Origin: Vitellaria paradoxa
Lineage: Eukaryota; Streptophyta; Magnoliopsida; Ericales; Sapotaceae
DNA: 64,000 nucleotides
Direction of reading: 5' to 3'
Assembly (NCBI GenBank): GCA_019916065.1
Contig: CM034240.1
Coordinates: 32,563,149 to 32,627,148, forward strand
The notes beneath the pieces were generated by a model. The model was given only the letters and a program-made list of their open reading frames with translations. It had not been told where the DNA came from and searched no databases. A program made the translations under genes and the position numbers. This document shows positions 36,695 to 49,062 of the stretch, piece by piece. Position 1 is the first letter of the stretch. The number at the start of each line of letters is the position of its first letter.

Positions 36695-39600
36695 GACCAC
36701 CAAGCCCTGGCCCTCTCTAATTTACATAATAAATATAAATACATTGTATTATATCACACAGCTTTTTTTTTTTATTCATTTTATTTCTCTTTTTGGGCTG
36801 TTTACTGGATGGGAGAGCATCCATAATAAATTTCCGAGATAATTTTAATTCTTTACAATCGACTTTGAACCAATTTATGAATATAAGTTGTTTTTTTTTT
36901 TAATTTCTTTCTTTGTTCTAACCTTTTTTTTTTTTTTAAGCTATAAGGAAACTTCATTTAATATATTTATTTTCGAAATGTAGTCAGGATAACACCAAGG
37001 CAGTGCTTGTTTGGGTATTTAAAAAAGAGATTGGATTCCTAATCTTGTGAGACCCACAAATCAAACGTTTGATAACAATAAAAAAATAGTGGATGAGTAA
37101 TCCCTTCAAATTGTTAATCTTGCACAATGGCATACATACCATCTTATGGGGAGATGTGGTATTATACCTCAATCTCGAATTTGCTTCTTGTCAAAATTAA
37201 AAACCTAAAATTATTTTCTGTCATTTCTCATGTCAAATCATATCATTTATCCTATTTTACCCTTTATCAACCAAACACAAAAAAATAATCCCATATAAAA
37301 AATTAATCCCATATTATGTTCAATCTCATATATTATCTCATAGTATTACTTATATCATACCATTCAATCAGACATACCTAGAGTATAAGGTGGAGTTACC
37401 CCTTGAGGTGACCTTTTTCCATGAATACAAGTCAAGGAAGGAACGGAAATGAGTCCATGAATGTAAGGTCAAGGGAATGGAAATGAATCTTTGTTTACAA
37501 AAGTGTCATTTGATTATTTGAGGATAAGAAAGGAAAATGACAATGGAGGTAGAATGGCGCTTATTTGGTAAATATAATAAACAGTCAAATAAAATAAAAA
37601 AATAGATAAAAACCGATATTACTATTTTATAGAAAAATAAGCATTCTAACAAATAATAAAAATGATGATAATTGTAAATGTTTTATTAAAACTCATTCTC
37701 TCAATGAAAGAGTCATTCTCATGATTTTTGAGGCTAATGACTTTTTCTCTTATGGGGAGGATAAATGGCAAAATGAGATTTCCATCTCGTAAAAGTGCAA
37801 CCAAACAAGAGGACTGAATGTACCACCCTAACCAATCAAACGTAAGCTAAAAGTCACCAATTTTACAAGGCACAATTACAAATATAATGTGGCAATAATA
37901 AATTTCTAAGCGTTCATTCAAGTTATTAATTTTTAATACTGAAATAAATTCTAGTTGTATGTTAGCAATAACTAGTTTTGCAGTAGTAGGCTGGTAGCAT
38001 TAACATTTGGATATTTAGTAAAAAATGGATGAGGATGTCTTCAAAAACAAGTGAAATATAATTGTTGACTTCATTAAAGTTATAGTATCTTTCTATCAAC
38101 CTTGAAAAACCAATACGTTAAGGCTTCTTGAATCCATGTACCCAAACATATAACTAGCGCAGGGTGGCATGAAACAGAGGAGGCAAAAACTAGGGCTGTC
38201 CATGATAGAAACATAAGTATAAACCAGGGATGGTATAGAACATTGTTTCTTCTTTACAAGGATGACTATCAAAACAAAGAGACAAAAGACCACGCACTTC
38301 ACCAACTTCAACAAGACAAATCAAGGCTAAGCAAAAAATAAAATATCTACCATATGAACAATGTCTACACACCGTGTACGAGATCAATCCGTCCTTTCAA
38401 CGGAATACATGTTCAAATAATGCCACGATACAACACAATATCTGTACAGCTGGTAAAAATTCCATCCACATAAAAATCAAGAAAACGTTGTAGGATATAT
38501 ACCATCACATGAAAATTTGTTGTATAGTTCAACAATGACAGCAGGGCAATGATGCAAACAACGGAGTCAATGGGCAGACCCATGTTAGGCCCAGCAGGGG
38601 CAACAACCCCCACTGAATTGGAAAATTATACTAAAATGTTATTAATTTTGCTATTTTTTCTTATAAATTACACATTTTTCATGTTTTTCCTTTACTGTAT
38701 TTTTACTTTTACTCCTATTTACGTTAAAAATGTCATTTTGCCCCCACTTATTATAAATCCTAGGGCCGTTCTTGACAGATCCGCAATTGTTCGTAGTTAT
38801 GGAGAAGTTCTAGATGATGAAGCCTTTGAGTTATGAGGGTTAAGAAAATCATCTATAAAGATTTTACCTAATCAAACAAGAAACAAGTGGCTTAATGGTA
38901 TTAGAGGAGGGCAAAGGCTTCCAAAGTTCCAAGGACTCAAGTACGCGGCTTAGGTGCGGGTATTTTCACGTGTCAAACTTCTCAAAACTTCAATTTAGAA
39001 CTTTGGAAAATCTAACCAAAAGTTAGCTATGGATACATGAACACCAAGAGAATATTTAAATATATTATATATTGCATGGCATACCAATATTAGATACACT
39101 ATTGTTTATAAATATACTTGAGATGAAATGAAATTTAGCGAAAGAATAGAGATTTTTATATTCTACTGATGTGACATGCTAGAAAATATTCTTTCCAATC
39201 CAACGTGAATTGTTGCTTCTTAAAAAATTTTTAAAAATTAGGAAATCCAAGCTTCTAATTTTCAGGGTGGGAGCTGAGACATCACCTATCCTTACCCTAT
39301 TGTCATATCTGGTGGTCATGGATGCATCGGAGCAAATAGAAGAGTGCATGTACTGGCTGCTATCCCTTTCAAGACATGACCCCCCTTATGGGGGAAAAAT
39401 TATTCCATGCAACATTCATTTTTCAATGACTTGTACTGAAAAATGAACTTCTACTATGATTAAAACATCTGGATATAAAAATCAAAATCAATCAATGGTT
39501 CATATCTACAGGGATTGAAGAGGAATAATGAAGAAATATAAAATTCATATTGGCGTCATGAGCTGTGTTCAGTTGTTTCTTGCTAAACAGGCAGATACTT

Positions 39601-39858
39601 TTAATGAAACAAAAAGGGGGGGGGGGGACAATGGTCCAATGTCCAAATTTTTTTTCCTGGACCAGAAATGGAAAAAAATGCAACCAAAAAAAGAAAAAAA
39701 AAAAGAACAAATGATTAATAGACGCAACGAAAGAGGAAGTATGAGATTGAAAAGCAGGACATGCAATTATCTGTGGCAGCAAGAGGCTTCCTGGTAATTA
39801 GCTGCTACCATGAGCAAGCATATCTTTGGGGTTTGTCAAGAAAGCAAGCAGATGCCAA
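36695..39858. other. Intergenic region between RING ligase and RAF2
   Basis: The 3' ends of two convergent genes face each other here. No further gene is supported. At 38,570-38,770 a GC-richer stretch (CCCAGCAGGGGCAACAACCC ... GCCCCCACTTATTATAAATCC) looks like a transposon fragment. An A-run/G-run junction lies at 39,608-39,626. The rest is AT-rich. Confidence 0.4.
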
Positions 39859-41251
39859 CTAGGCCCAAATTCTCTTCTTGGGAACAAGATCTGATGTCTT
39901 TATTTCATCTATTTTGGCAGCTACAATGAAATCATTCATACTCAACCCTCCTACAAATTCAAAAAAAAAAAAATCAATTTAAAATGCCCGGTGGTATATT
40001 AAATGTAAAACCATACTTGCTAATAGGTTGCTGAAGGGGAATTTTAAAATGCAAGTTCACTAAGAATAGAGGTAAAGGAAGCATCAGCCAGCACAAATAT
40101 GTACCAATATACCTCTCTAATAAAAAACGAGCAGTGGTTGAAGCAAATTAGGAAATGTGGGAAGTTAAGACAACTTCAAGTCTTCATATATCAATTTTAT
40201 GTATAGACTGCTATATCAAACCCACATTATCCTTTAACTTCTACGACTGTCAGAAAATGAGAAATTGAACCATTTATAACATGAAAAGTATCTCCAACAC
40301 ATCCAATATTCGCCCATGACTTAGAGGAGACCAGCATATTTGCTTGATCACACGAAACTCTAAAATAACTTGAAGAGAACTTACCCACCGACCATCAACT
40401 TGAAAATCCTACCATAAAAATACAGTAGTGACTGTATCAGAATGCTTGGAGAAAAATTTTCAGGCCACGCTGAGTGGTTCAGCAAATATTAGCTGGCGAA
40501 ACAATTTTCAATTTGAAATTAGAAAGCAAGCAACCTCAGATAACATAGAAAGCTGGTTCTGTGAAGAATGTTGAACAAGCTTAATCAGTAAAAAAGTTAT
40601 TACTAAATCTGTAAACCTCACTCACCAATGGAAGAAGTCCATAGCTCAGCTCTCACTTGATTGGGCTGCTCCAAGTGAAGATTTGGGAAGTGACCTGTGG
40701 ATCCAACAACCTCGAATATTCTATTGATGAGTTCAACCCCAGATTTAAAATCCCTCAGCTTCCACAAACATTGTAACTTAAGTACCCCTTCTTCATCCAA
40801 CAATCTCCACCCAACAACCTGCAGAGTCACAGAAATTCACATTTCTTAAAACCCGTAAATTGAATAGAAATTCCCTGAAAAACGAACTGTAGATTAAATT
40901 CACCTTCTTCAAGAGCATCTGAGAATCTTCGAGTGACATAGGAGGGTACGGAGGAGAGATTGGAGCGCACTCTTGCTGGGCGAGAGAGAGAGCGGAGGCT
41001 TTGGGGATGAGAATTCGATGCTCTGTGTCGACGTTGCCCAACACTTTCTCTGCAAATCTACTCTCTACCTCTGCCGGAAATGGGTCTCGAGCCCCAAAAT
41101 CGCCCAGCAAGTCTCCTCCCGTGGCCCGAATTCTGAGGGAAGTTCGGCTCTGAGGAGTCAAAAGTGAGAGCTGCGGGAGATAGAGAGCGGGAGATAGAGA
41201 GCGGGAGAGGTGGAGAGCGTGAGAGAAGAATAGATGGGTAGCGATCGCCAT
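39859..41251 (-). CDS. RAF2: Rubisco assembly factor 2 / PCD-like protein, chloroplastic
   Basis: A pterin carbinolamine dehydratase-like protein that in plants assists Rubisco assembly in the stroma (also called SDIRIP1). Three exons (41251-40904, 40818-40626, 39950-39859) give 210 aa. The start at 41251 opens a hydrophobic, Ser- and Arg-containing transit peptide (MAIATHLFFSHALHLSRS). The mature part begins near FGARDPFPAEVESRF. The PCD-like fold spans about 90-205 and includes VVGWRLLDEEG, LKLQCLWKLRDFKSGVELIN and LHLEQPNQVRAELWT. Where true dehydratases carry the HHP-type active-site motif, this protein has GHFPNLHLE (158-166), in line with a structural rather than catalytic role. The end is KTSDLVPKKRIWA. 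The Arabidopsis orthologue (At5g51110) is the direct neighbour of FSD2, as is nearly the case here. Confidence 0.9.
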
Positions 41252-41559
41252 GAGAGAGGAGACGGAGGTTCTCACTGCGCAGACGAGGAACAAGACAGTG
41301 GTGCGGATAAGGGGAATCGCGAGAACTTTGATGCTCAAAGGCGGAAACGAACCGCCCGGGTCAGTAACTAACCAGTAGTCGTCGGTAGTCCAGATTTTGG
41401 TTTCGGTCGGTCCACGGCGTCCTCCTTGTATAATTTCCAAGCCCCAAAATTAATTTACAAGTTTTGCGAGGAATTTAAAGAGGAAAAAAAAATTTGGGAG
41501 ACAAAATGCATATTATTTTTAACCAGAGGGAAGCGGGCCGACTCAAGACATTTCCTGTT

Positions 41560-41699
41560 TAAATTGAAAAAACACTCAGCGAGATTCGAACTCTTGTCAC
41601 TGAGCTTATAACCTCTGAGAGCGCTGATTCGAACTCCCGTCACTGAGCTTATAACCTCTGAGAGTTATTTGTCGACCGCTGAGCTAACCCACCCTCGGG
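41560..41699 (-). mobile_element. tRNA-derived SINE with duplicated B box
   Basis: Read on the minus strand, the head GGTGGGTTAGCTCAGCGGTC carries a good Pol III A box and GAGTTCGAATC a good B box. A 43-bp segment including the B box is present twice (GATTCGAACT on the plus strand at 41,583 and 41,626). It lies about 300 bp upstream of RAF2. No poly(A) tail is clear; a T-run ends the element on its own strand. Confidence 0.6.
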
Positions 41700-42398
41700 A
41701 TCCATTTTTAACTTCTTACGCTAGAAATAAGTATTATTCATTCCAAGAGAAAATGAAATGTAAAAAAGTAAAAAAATAGAGTTTCCTTTAAAAAAATTAC
41801 TTCATTTTTCATTTTTTTAAATTAAATTACACAAAATTTCTTTTAGTATTTATATAATTATACTTATTACCTCTTACTATTTAAAAATTATATTTGTTTA
41901 CTTTATTTTAAAATGTTATTAATATTGATCACTTCCTTTAAGTTAACTGTTAAAACTTAACAAAATAATATAAAATAACCAAAATTTAAGAGTTTTTCTT
42001 GCTTTACCCTTCCTTCTTTCACATTTTTTTTTAATTTTCTTTACAAAAATTCTCAAAGATACTTTATTTTTACTTGTTTTTAAGGATTTTTGTTAAATAA
42101 TGTATTATTTAATAAAAATAATTTTAGTTTAATAAAATAAATCATTTCAAGAATAATTTATTATTTTAATAGTATTTAATTTATTTAAGTTTAATTAAAT
42201 AATTTATTATATTATAATAGTTATTATAAATTAAATTTTACCGTATGCCTAGAAAGAGCGTTGGAGAGAGGTAAGAGAAAAAACGCATAGACTTTTTGTT
42301 CGTTACTGTACGTTGCCCTTGTGTAAAATGAACTAATAGTTCTTTTTTTTTTTTTTTTTTTTTTCCACCTTTTTACCCTCACGCGAAGCTCACCCTTA
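41700..42398. other. AT-rich spacer between RAF2 and MC1
   Basis: Low-complexity AT-rich DNA with a T-run at 42,342-42,364. No gene, RNA or clear element is seen. RAF2 transcription starts to one side and MC1 ends on the other, both on the minus strand. Confidence 0.5.
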
Positions 42399-42557
42399 AG
42401 AATGTGTGTGCTTAGAATTACATAAATTTGTATAAATTTATTAAAATTAGTCTCATATTTTATGTAATGAGTAAAAATTTTAAATTTTATAATTTCGTAA
42501 TTCGTGTTTATAGATATTTATAAAATTTCGTATTTTTTTTTAACTCCAAACGGTGCC
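42399..42557. mobile_element. MITE family B-like copy downstream of MC1
   Basis: Ends AAGAATGTGTGTGCTTAG and AACTCCAAACGGTGCC bound an AT core that in reverse shows TTTTACTCATTACATAAAAT and related family B words. The left end is poorly matched, so the boundary is approximate. Confidence 0.45.
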
Positions 42558-42836
42558 AATATATCAACAACTCGCATTGCCAGCAAATCAAAATTGAAAA
42601 TCTTTTCATTTACTGTCAAAGTATCATTGAAGCATTACTATTCTGGGAGAGAAGAATGGCAGATCTATGTCCAATGATCTCTCGATAAAACAATACTACA
42701 ACAACTGAACAACAGAATAATGGGATCTTCCAATAACTAATGCGAATGGTTTTTCCATCACGTTACCGTACACACTCAATCAGCACTAGAAATAGAACAC
42801 GAGCCCAGCCAAGAGAGGACAAAATCTTTTTACTTG

Positions 42837-45800
42837 TTATAGGGAGAACGTCTTTGAATACACGTCGAATGGTTCATTAGCTGTCAACTGCGGTTCCTGA
42901 AGAAAGTGAGACAAAAGTTCAAATATTAGAATCAAAATCATCCTAACCCTTGTTCTGAGATGTTACTAGGTGGTACTTGAAACTCGTAGTATCTGTGTCT
43001 GGAGAATGCAGCTTAAGACTCCGTTTGGAAAGTCTAGCCAGGTTCTCAACTTCCGGCTATTCAGTTTTTGGGCTTTTTATCTGAAATGACTAAATTTACT
43101 TTTTTTAATTTTAAACCTTTTTTTAAATTATAAAAGGCAAAAATGTCAAATTAATAAAAAGTTAAAAAACTAGCTACTAAAAAAACTAACTTTTCTCTCT
43201 TTCCAAACACAAAAAAGTTAGCTCTTTTTTCATCCCAAACTAAGCCTTGGGTGTCCCCTAACAGGCTCATAATCTCCATAACTTGAAAGCGTAATCTTAA
43301 ATTTAATAGAAAAAATTAGGAAAACAGACATACATCAAAGTAGTAAGATTACATCTGACAGCAAGATGAAATTCAGCGCACACAGTTGTTTTAACATGAA
43401 GAGAATGCATGCCTTTTGGAAGTGAAAAGGATTTGATAGGACCTTAATACAAGAAAATACTGATATACCATATTGGTACTTTCTTGCAAACTGCAGGTGT
43501 GATACCTCCAAAGTGGAAGACATGAGTGCATCCAAGAATGTTCAGCTACAGTCTTAATGATAGTTCAATATTATTGATCACTCCAGTTAATTTCCCGAAG
43601 TACTAAAATAAAAAATTATAGAAGCTTGACATAGTGCTTGTTAGCTACAAAAATCATAATTTCCAAGAATCATTCATTACCTCACGTTTTAATGCTTGTA
43701 ATTAAAGCCACTATCCTTGACAGATTCAGCTGTGAAAGATTGATAACTAAACCCAAGCTAGAAACTTCTGCATGTTTATTGCAAATTGCAATATTACGAT
43801 AAGAACTGGAAAAGCTTTGGATATAATTGTGAATTTGTTACTATGTGATGTTTCAAATAGCAGAGACTAGGATAGCATGGCCACTGTAATACCCACCTAG
43901 AAGGCCAGTTAACCACCTCCCTACCCAACCCAATCCTGCTTCCAAGGCTCACAAACCAAGCATAGGATGGATGAGGTTATGAAAGGATGGTTGGTATGAA
44001 ATGCATGATTTTTGGTGATGGACATTAATGTAATTGTCTTCTTATAATTTCTTAAATTAGACGCCCACAACATAACTTGGAGCATGGAGCAATATGAGGA
44101 TTAAACTCTGGACTAAGGTAACAAAATAGCACAAAGACATTGTAAGAAAATAAAAACAACATTCTTGTATCTTTATTATCAGCACTGAACATCAAATATA
44201 GTTCATCGGTGTAACTCTTCCCCCCCCCCCCAAAAAAAAAGGTTGCAATTAATCACAGATAAAGCGCAAAAAAAAAAAAATAATTTAAAACTGTAGAGAT
44301 TGCCTAATGATGCAGACTTCAAAAGTCTTCAAATAGTAGCTTTTTCAAGTTGATTGAATAGCCTGAATTTCTGGTGTACTCGTCCTGTTCATTCAAATTT
44401 TAAATAGAAAGAACCATGACCTAACATTCCATATGCCACAAATAAACTATGAAGCATGCAGCTCAAGTTAATTAAGCATCATGTAGTAGTAGTTAGTACT
44501 ATAGTTGAACAGATGCCATATCTAACAACAATAGTAGTTCACATCCTGATGGAAGAGAAGTTCATGAAGTGTAACACTCTAGTTTTTGTTTCTTAAGTTT
44601 CTCGTTCTAAAGTGTAACCATCCCTTTCACAATTTAGTATGACAACTCCATCAAAATATGAACATTTTTCTCAGCGAGATATCTAAGCATAAATGTCCAA
44701 TACAACATAGTAAAGAAGACAACACCTGTCTCATTCCAACACTCCCTCCTGATAGAAGCATAGTAAGAAGTGACGTGACAACACCACCCCCTAAATCATT
44801 GTCATGGTTATGTATGGTAGACCGCATTGAAGTTAGCATATTCCCATATGTAGTTGCGTGTCCATGTTCAATGGCTTGGATGAACGAAAAGGTCATTGCA
44901 CCAGTTGAGGTGACCCTAGATAAAGCCTGTCAAAAGAAAGAGTTATTAGGTTGTTCGTTTCAATACGAGCTGCAAAAAAATAGGCTCAGTTACTTAATGG
45001 AAAAAGAGAAATAAAGACAGAGCTAAAACATTACAGCTGTATCAGCAGCGGTCTGATTGTCATCACAGCCGCTGAAGGAAATGACCTCCCCGCCGCTTGT
45101 TCCTTTCCATACACCTGAACGAGGACGATGGTCCTCCCATACGTACCGTCCACTCCTATGTTCCCAAACAATACATGCGTAACGTATAACAAAATTTTTG
45201 AAAAAAGAGAGGAGGAGGAGGCAGAGGAGGATGAGGAAAGCAAAAAAGATACTCAGTTTGCTAAGCAACACTTAGAATATATCAAAGAAAGCGGTCTTCA
45301 TTTGTTACATACTAACCTGTCCATCCTACAAAGGAATGGTAAATCTAAAACGGTGCCACTATGACAAGCATCTATTATAGCATGGAGTTTGACACCATGA
45401 GGAAGAGGCCTGACAAGTGTTGCATTAATTTCATCATCAACAATCATTCCCTGTGTTTCAAAATCCACGGGACAAAGTGTTTCATCATATCCATCCACCT
45501 CATCCCCCGTGTAATTTCTTTGCTGTGAACCATGGCCAGAATAATGGAATACAAGTGAATCCCCAGGCTGACAATCTTGAACGAGCCAATACATTGCCAT
45601 TCTAATGTTTTGTTTTGTTGGACGCTTGTAAAGATCAGGTTCTTCTTCTGAAATATAGCTTTCATAAAATAACTCAGGTTAGAAGCGGCAAAAATGAAAC
45701 AATCAAGAAATAGAATATGGAAGAAAGCATCAAAAGAATCTTCATGATGCACAAGTGAAAGCCATATCACAGAAAATAGAGTGTCCTAAACTTTATCTAT

Positions 45801-47666
45801 TTATTGTTTTCATTTTAGTAGCGTTAGCTTTAGAAAATTGGAGTTACATATGCATTGTATATTTGTAGTTGTAACACCAAACAATGAATCAAAATGATCT
45901 GCATGACAAGGCAGTATCCCTAAGCTCGCAAGGAATCAAGGAATTAACACCTGCATTATGGCTTTTTGTTATTTACCGTAGAAGTACTTGCCCCTAAAAG
46001 CTAGCTGATAGGAACTCAAAGTACACAGAAACCACACCGATATCTCATACTACCAATGTGAGACACATGCATCCCATACTATTACTACATATGCTTATGA
46101 GGTCCTAACACTTTTCAAAAGGCTCATGACTGATCAACACCACGTAACAAAAACATAAATTAAATATACCGCATACTACAAAGGCTAGTGGCTAGATAAG
46201 AGGTTTGGTAAAGATTTCTCTTTTTTTTTTTTTTTTAATGCCACTTAGGGATGAATATATGAAGTTAAGCTCAGAAATTGAATATTCATGGTCATTTTGT
46301 AAATTTGAACCATGAGTTCTCTACAACTTTGTTGTAGTCATCACTCACTAGATGTTAGAAGTGCACACGAAATTCAGTTAAGCAAGCAAATCAAAAACCA
46401 AATGTGAACCCATAATTTGAGCACCTAAAAAGTTACATATGATGAGCTTGCTCAACAACTAGAAAAAATACACTCCAAATCCATATGGAATATCAAAGAA
46501 ATTAAAATAGATAACGGAAAAAAGATAATAGGTGCTTAATAAACACAGAAAAAGGCAGAGAACGGGCAAGCATGAATTCAAACAATTACAAGGCTATGTT
46601 TCGAACGTGGATTTGTGGAAGGAAAAGAAAAGTGAAGGGAAAATAAAATTAATAGTCTGTATATATTTTTTTTTCATACTTAACCAAGTAAAAATTAAAA
46701 CTTTTTCACAAATACCTATTCATTTTCTTATCATTTTTCTAACTCTACCAAAAAAAAAAAAAGAAATGAAATAAATTTTATTTTTTTTCACTTCATTGTG
46801 TTTGTTTTAATTTTCTTTTTATACTTAACCAATTAAATATTATAATTTTTTCATAAATACCTATTCATTTTCTTATCATTTTTCTAACTTCACCAAAAAA
46901 ATAAAATAAATTTTATATTTTCACTTCATTTTACTTTCGTACTATTTTCGTTCATTTTATATTTTCCTCCACAAATCCATGTCCCAAACACAGCACAAAG
47001 GAACAATCTATATAGGATTCTTATATAATGGCATATTCTGGACGCAAGCAATTAATGCAATGTGCAACAAAATGCTAAGAAACCATAAAACAGAGTGAAT
47101 ATAGAAATTTTAGTTTCAAAATTAAGAAATTCGAATCAAGGAATTAGAAGAATCATCCACTGATTAATAAGCAAACAAATAAAAGCACAATTAACATTTG
47201 AAACTATAAAGGCATCTACGAATTAGACAAGTGATCAGGGAGAGCGAATCGAGTTACCAGTGAGCATAACAATGGAAGACTCGGGGAACTTGAACCGGTT
47301 AATCAGCAAGTACTTCATACATTTGGCGTCATTGATACATCCTTTCAGCTCGTGTCGGGAGTTCCTGTACGAAATCCCGCAGATCACAGCTCTCTTGCGG
47401 CCTTGCACAGAGGAGGGTTGACCAGAAGGCGCGTGGTTATACGGAGAGGGAGCCGCCGCCAGAGGACGAGGAGGAGGAGGCTGCTGCGGCGGTGGGGGGT
47501 AGTGGTGGTAGGTGGAGGTGGAGTAAGGAGGAGGTGGCGGCGGTGGGGTGGTGTAAGGATCGGCGATTCGAGTGACGGCATGGCATAGGGCACAACGTAT
47601 GGACCTGGCCCCCGGCGGGAGCTGCAACGGAGTCCGGCAATTTGAACAGTCCACCAACATCATCAT
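42837..47666 (-). CDS. MC1: Type I metacaspase (metacaspase 1)
   Basis: A caspase-fold cysteine protease that cleaves after Arg/Lys and promotes hypersensitive cell death in Arabidopsis. Five exons (47666-47258, 45647-45317, 45155-45035, 44926-44726, 42896-42837) join to 373 aa, as in the family. The N-terminal prodomain has an LSD1-type zinc finger (Cys7, Cys10, Cys25, Cys28) and a proline-rich stretch (about 38-88). The p20 region begins RKRAVICGISY. The catalytic dyad is His175 (HYSGHG) and Cys231 (DACHSG), and the Asp-rich calcium and S1 sites are kept (GDEVDGYDETL, VDDEIN). The p10 region includes SGGEVISFSGCDDNQTAADT and ends EPQLTANEPFDVYSKTFSL. Sequence is much closer to MC1 than to MC2 or MC3. 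Three Met codons open the frame; I used the first. The last intron (1.8 kb) holds a MITE, and the first (1.6 kb) a 145-bp duplication. Confidence 0.95.
43017..43249. mobile_element. MITE in the last MC1 intron
   Basis: Terminal repeats AAGACTCCGTTTGGAA and TCCCAAACTAAGCCTT enclose about 200 bp of AT-rich noncoding DNA including GTTAAAAAACTAGCTACTAA. A diverged, inverted relative without clear ends occurs at 57,608-57,830. Splice sites of the host intron are untouched. Confidence 0.65.
46660..46960. repeat. 145-bp tandem duplication in MC1 intron 1
   Basis: CTATTCATTTTCTTATCATT occurs at 46,716 and 46,861. Both copies are preceded by TACTTAACCAA and followed by TTTCTAACT, an A-run, AAATAAATTTTA and TTTTCACTTCATT. 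Confidence 0.8.
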
Positions 47667-47712
47667 TTTTCACAGAGAGAGAGAGAGGGGGGGGAGAGAG
47701 AGAGAGAGGGAC
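47667..47712 (-). promoter_or_regulatory. Pyrimidine-rich leader upstream of MC1
   Basis: On the coding strand the ATG is preceded by CTCTCTCT/CCCCCC tracts (plus-strand GAGAGAGAGAG and a G-run at 47,686-47,693). TC tracts just upstream of start codons are common plant leader or core-promoter features. Function here is inferred only. Confidence 0.4.
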
Positions 47713-48532
47713 AATTGCGATGAAGATATCGGAATTTTCAGATATAAATGTATAATGAAGTCTCAATTTGAAAAGCATGGGACTTGAGTTGGTCGAAGGA
47801 GACAGAGAAACATCGAGGAGAGAGGAAATAGAAAATGCAGATTGGAGTGGGCCAGCTCCTCTCTCCGGTTATTCCTTGCCAGTGAGTACTTTACCACCTG
47901 TTATAAAAATAAAACAATATTTTATAATTAAATTGGTAAAAACAGTGAACATTTATAAATTATTTAAATTTGATATTTTTCCACAAGGCCTGATTTTCAT
48001 TTTTATTTCCACGGATACCATAAAATTGCATTTGTAGTTATAAATCTAAAATCAAATGACTCATTACTAATTATTTAAACAAAAATTTTTAAATATAATT
48101 TTGTCAGTTTAAATAAAAATTTTATCATGAATTCTTGTGATTTAATATGATAAATTTGAAATTATCATAAAAATTTAAAAATTTTAAAATAAAAATTTTA
48201 TTATTTTAGTAAGTATTATTATTATTATTATTTTAATAGTAATTATTAAAAAAATTTATATATTATTAGTCATTATTACGTAAATTAATTGAACTGATGC
48301 TAGCGGGGTAATTGAAGTTTTGTGATTATGAAAATTGTGAAAAAGTCAGACCAAGCAGAATCGTTAGATTGGTTGACTTAGGGACAAGTGGCAGTGCACT
48401 TGACCTTGTCTGATAAATATTTCACCGCACCAGGGAAGTTGGAACTATCAAGCGAAGAAAGAGTGTAAAGAGTTGAGAGGGCGATGGGGGAAAGTCCGGG
48501 TGTCGACTTCATACAAAGTTTTATTAATTTAA
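47713..48532. other. Intergenic region 5' of MC1
   Basis: GC-richer near MC1, then AT-rich with an ATT microsatellite at 48,214-48,232. No gene is recognised. A moderately GC-rich stretch at 48,290-48,510 has no open frame worth calling. Confidence 0.4.
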
Positions 48533-48683
48533 AAGGAGTTTGCTTGACAAAAGTTTGGTCAAAAAATATAATAAAAATATAAAAATTTGATATAAAAATG
48601 ATATGTGATAAAATTTAATTAAAAAATATAAAAAATTAGTAAATTTTGATAAATTTTAATTTTGACTAACCAAACACTCCCTT
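48533..48683. mobile_element. MITE family A copy
   Basis: AAGGAGTTTGCTTGAC and ACCAAACACTCCCTT are the ends. The core TTGATATAAAAATGATATGTGATAAAATTTAATT defines the family, in forward orientation. Confidence 0.65.
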
Positions 48684-48859
48684 ATTTATTATTATTATTA
48701 TTATTATTTTCTTTTCTGTGTATTGGTGTCGAGAGGGGATTACCAGCCCAGGTTGCCCTTCAATGAAGCTTGATTATTGGGATTTTTAAGAATCTTTATT
48801 GAATTTTTGCCACTTTAATGGTTTGAAAAAATGGTACAGAATATTTCTCTCTTGCAACA

Positions 48860-48893
<34 letters not shown>

Positions 48894-48903
48894 ATAGTCA
48901 ATT

Positions 48904-49062
48904 AGAAGTGTTTAGTTGGTCAACATTAACTAAAATCCACTAATTTTTATCAATTTTTTATATTTTTTTCAATCAAATATTACTATATGTCACTTTTATA
49001 TAAAATATTTATACTTTTACGGTACTTTTTGACTAAATTTTTACCGGCCAAACACCCCTTAA
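48904..49062. mobile_element. MITE family A copy, reverse orientation
   Basis: Ends AGAAGTGTTTAGTTGG and GGCCAAACACCCCTTA. The core, in reverse, carries ATATAAAAGTGACATATAG followed by TATTTGATTG. An AT microsatellite at 48,862-48,891 lies just outside. Confidence 0.65.

Noticed and set aside
36229..36703. Minus-strand frames opposite the RING ligase last exon
   Set aside because: Shadows caused by GC-rich codons in the sense frame.
38549..38836. 95-codon plus-strand frame near 38.6 kb
   Set aside because: Composition is hydrophobic and AT-driven, with no family similarity; it overlaps what looks like transposon debris.
47352..47588. Arg/Gly-rich plus-strand frame opposite MC1 exon 1
   Set aside because: It is the complement of the proline-rich coding stretch, with no independent support.
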